Assembly: GCA_937969395.1 (NCBI GenBank)
Contig: CALBVI010000330.1
Location: 1 to 6,807, forward strand
Length of the DNA stretch: 6,807 nucleotides
Source of the DNA: an uncultured Spongiibacteraceae bacterium
Lineage (GTDB): Bacteria > Pseudomonadota > Gammaproteobacteria > Pseudomonadales > Dasaniaceae
Direction: 5' to 3'
Position 1 is the first letter of the stretch; each line of letters opens with the position of its first letter. The notes beneath the pieces were generated by a model. It did not search any database, was not told the origin of the DNA, and was given only the letters and a program-made list of their open reading frames with translations. This document shows positions 5,903 to 6,807 of this stretch, in pieces. The position numbers and the translations under genes are program-made.

Positions 5903-6466
5903 TTAAAGTGACCCTTTTAAAACTGTCGGTAAACCTGCGGTGGTGAAAATAACGCGGTCGCAAAGTGCAGCTACTTCTTGATGCAGAAAACCGCTTTCAT
6001 CTACGAAGAGCCGATTGATTTCGCCTAGGGGGACAATGCCCTGGCCGACTTCATTGCTGACAAAAATAATATCACCGGGCAAGGTTTTGAGCGTGTGTAA
6101 AAACGCTTGTTTTTCCTCATCCCAATAGCGTGTGCTATGCGACTGATTGTCTATGTTGTCGTTTGTATCCAGATCTTGCGTTAATAAACAGTTAGTGAGC
6201 CATAGGGTTAGGCAGTCAACCAGCAGACAGCGATTAGCATTGGCTTGTTGCTGTAAGTGTTGGGCTAATAGCAGCGGTGATTCTACCGTTTGCCAGCTAC
6301 TAGGGCGGCGTTGGCGATGGTGATGAATACGTTGATCCATTTCTTGATCATTGTGCGCGCTGTTAGCGGTGGCAATATAGATGACTTCTTTATTTGAGGC
6401 TTTTGCCAGCTGTTCTGCTAAAGTGCTTTTGCCTGATCTAGCGCCGCCGAGGATTAATTGTTTCAT
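5903..6466 (-). CDS. cobU: Bifunctional adenosylcobinamide kinase / adenosylcobinamide-phosphate guanylyltransferase CobU
   Basis: CobU phosphorylates adenosylcobinamide and then transfers GMP from GTP to give adenosylcobinamide-GDP, the CobS substrate. The 187 residues match the family length. The P-loop GGARSGKST (7-15) opens the protein, as usual. YIATANSAHNDQEMDQRIHHHR (about 30-51) contains the histidine cluster H48-H50 that holds the guanylylated histidine (H46 in Salmonella CobU). LLVDCLTLWLTNCLL carries the Walker B-like strand, and SNEVGQGIVPLGEINRLFVDESG is the characteristic family motif. The C-terminus DRVIFTTAGLPTVLKG is also typical. No clear Shine-Dalgarno lies before the ATG (GCCAAAGC), but no alternative in-frame start exists nearby and the first residues MKQLILGGARSGKS fit the family. 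It is the first gene of the minus-strand run and divergent from yajQ. No riboswitch is visible in the 122 bases between the two genes. Confidence 0.96.
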   Translation of the reverse strand: MKQLILGGARSGKSTLAEQLAKASNKEVIYIATANSAHNDQEMDQRIHHHRQRRPSSWQTVESPLLLAQHLQQQANANRCLLVDCLTLWLTNCLLTQDLDTNDNIDNQSHSTRYWDEEKQAFLHTLKTLPGDIIFVSNEVGQGIVPLGEINRLFVDESGFLHQEVAALCDRVIFTTAGLPTVLKGSL

Positions 6467-6499
6467 GCTTTGGCTTGTGAACTTATAATAACGAAAGAA

Positions 6500-6527
6500 T
6501 TGGCGAGTATAGTCGACTCGCTATTAA
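6500..6527 (+). promoter_or_regulatory. Possible yajQ promoter
   Basis: TTGGCG at 6500-6505 and TATTAA at 6522-6527, separated by 16 nt, each match the sigma70 consensus at four of six positions. They sit about 60-90 bases before the yajQ start. The match is modest. The opposite strand carries TATACT (6511-6506), a possible cobU -10 element with no recognisable -35, so the two promoters may overlap. Confidence 0.35.
6503..6521. repeat. Palindrome between divergent cobU and yajQ
   Basis: GCGAGT (6503-6508) is perfectly complementary to ACTCGC (6516-6521) across a 7-bp spacer. It lies in the shared promoter region, overlapping the candidate -10 for cobU and the spacer of the candidate yajQ promoter. 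No U-tract follows on either strand, so an operator for a dimeric DNA-binding protein fits better than a terminator. No specific regulator can be named. Confidence 0.45.
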
Positions 6528-6574
6528 CAATCATTACGTTCAGAGCCTAATCTGCTCACTAACGTATTTTCCAT

Positions 6575-6580
6575 GAGGAG
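6575..6580 (+). promoter_or_regulatory. Ribosome binding site of yajQ
   Basis: GAGGAG lies eight bases before the ATG at 6589. This supports that start over the out-of-frame ATG at 6573. Confidence 0.75.
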
Positions 6581-6588
6581 CTTATTGT

Positions 6589-6807
6589 ATGCCATCGTTC
6601 GATATTGTGTCTGAGGTTGATAGTCACGAATTCACCAATGCGGTTGATCAAGCTGGGCGTGTTATTCAAACCCGTTTTGATTTTAGAGGCGTCGAAGCAA
6701 AATTTGAGCGCAAGGACTTAACAGTTACTATTTTTGCCGAAGCTGAAATTCAATTGACTCAATTAGAAGATATGCTGCGTGCTGCATTGATCAAATGCAA
6801 GATTGAT
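6589..6807 (+). CDS. yajQ: YajQ family cyclic-di-GMP/nucleotide-binding protein (5' part, runs off the window)
   Basis: The reading frame is open from the ATG to the window edge: 73 codons, with no stop reached. The N-terminus MPSFDIVSEVDSHEFTNAVD followed by QAGRVIQTRFDFRGVEAKFE is the standard start of the YajQ (UPF0234) family, whose members are about 160 residues, so a bit under half is visible. YajQ proteins are small, cytoplasmic, RNA-binding-like folds; some bind cyclic di-GMP and act as regulatory effectors, and others were reported to bind nucleotides or tRNA. The molecular role in this organism cannot be read from the fragment. It has a strong GAGGAG ribosome binding site. It is transcribed away from cobU, and no functional tie to B12 is implied by the family. 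Confidence 0.93.
   Translation, partial: MPSFDIVSEVDSHEFTNAVDQAGRVIQTRFDFRGVEAKFERKDLTVTIFAEAEIQLTQLEDMLRAALIKCKID

Noticed and set aside
6506..6533. cobU promoter with TATACT as -10
   Set aside because: The -10 is good, but hexamers 16-18 bases upstream (such as TGATTG) barely match TTGACA, so it was not listed as a separate promoter.

Overview
The window reads as a vitamin B12 (cobalamin) uptake and salvage locus from a Gammaproteobacterium. The evidence is the protein families (CobO/BtuR, BtuB, CobS, CobC, CobT, CobU), a TonB-dependent outer-membrane receptor that implies a Gram-negative envelope, and a divergently transcribed yajQ. Base composition looks moderate (mid-40s % GC by eye). 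The genus cannot be fixed from the sequence; a marine gammaproteobacterium is a reasonable guess only.

Layout. Six genes lie on the minus strand and one partial gene on the plus strand. In minus-strand order from the right: cobU (6466-5903), cobT (5827-4760), cobC (4697-4047) and cobS (3981-3214) form a probable operon with regular 62-75 nt gaps. A gap of about 500 bases follows (2710-3213). It holds a sigma70-like promoter, a cobalamin riboswitch and an expression platform that can hide the btuB ribosome binding site. Then come btuB (2709-823), an intrinsic terminator (about 766-801) and cobO (727-125). Downstream of cobO, at 20-105, is a 12-bp perfect inverted repeat. On the far right yajQ starts at 6589 on the plus strand and runs off the window. 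The cobU-yajQ gap contains a short palindrome.

How the genes work together. BtuB imports corrinoids across the outer membrane. CobO adenosylates the corrinoid. CobU phosphorylates adenosylcobinamide and then forms the GDP-activated intermediate. CobT makes alpha-ribazole phosphate from dimethylbenzimidazole and nicotinate mononucleotide. CobS joins the two halves, and CobC removes the phosphate. This is a complete cobinamide-to-adenosylcobalamin assembly set. No corrin-ring synthesis genes, no BtuCDF inner-membrane transporter and no dimethylbenzimidazole synthase are present here.

The gene content is a known pathway, not a new system. The most informative parts are regulatory: the layered btuB leader RNA (sequestering hairpin, GGAGG-loop hairpin, and a decoy copy of the initiation region), the terminator separating btuB from cobO, and the inverted repeat at the left edge.
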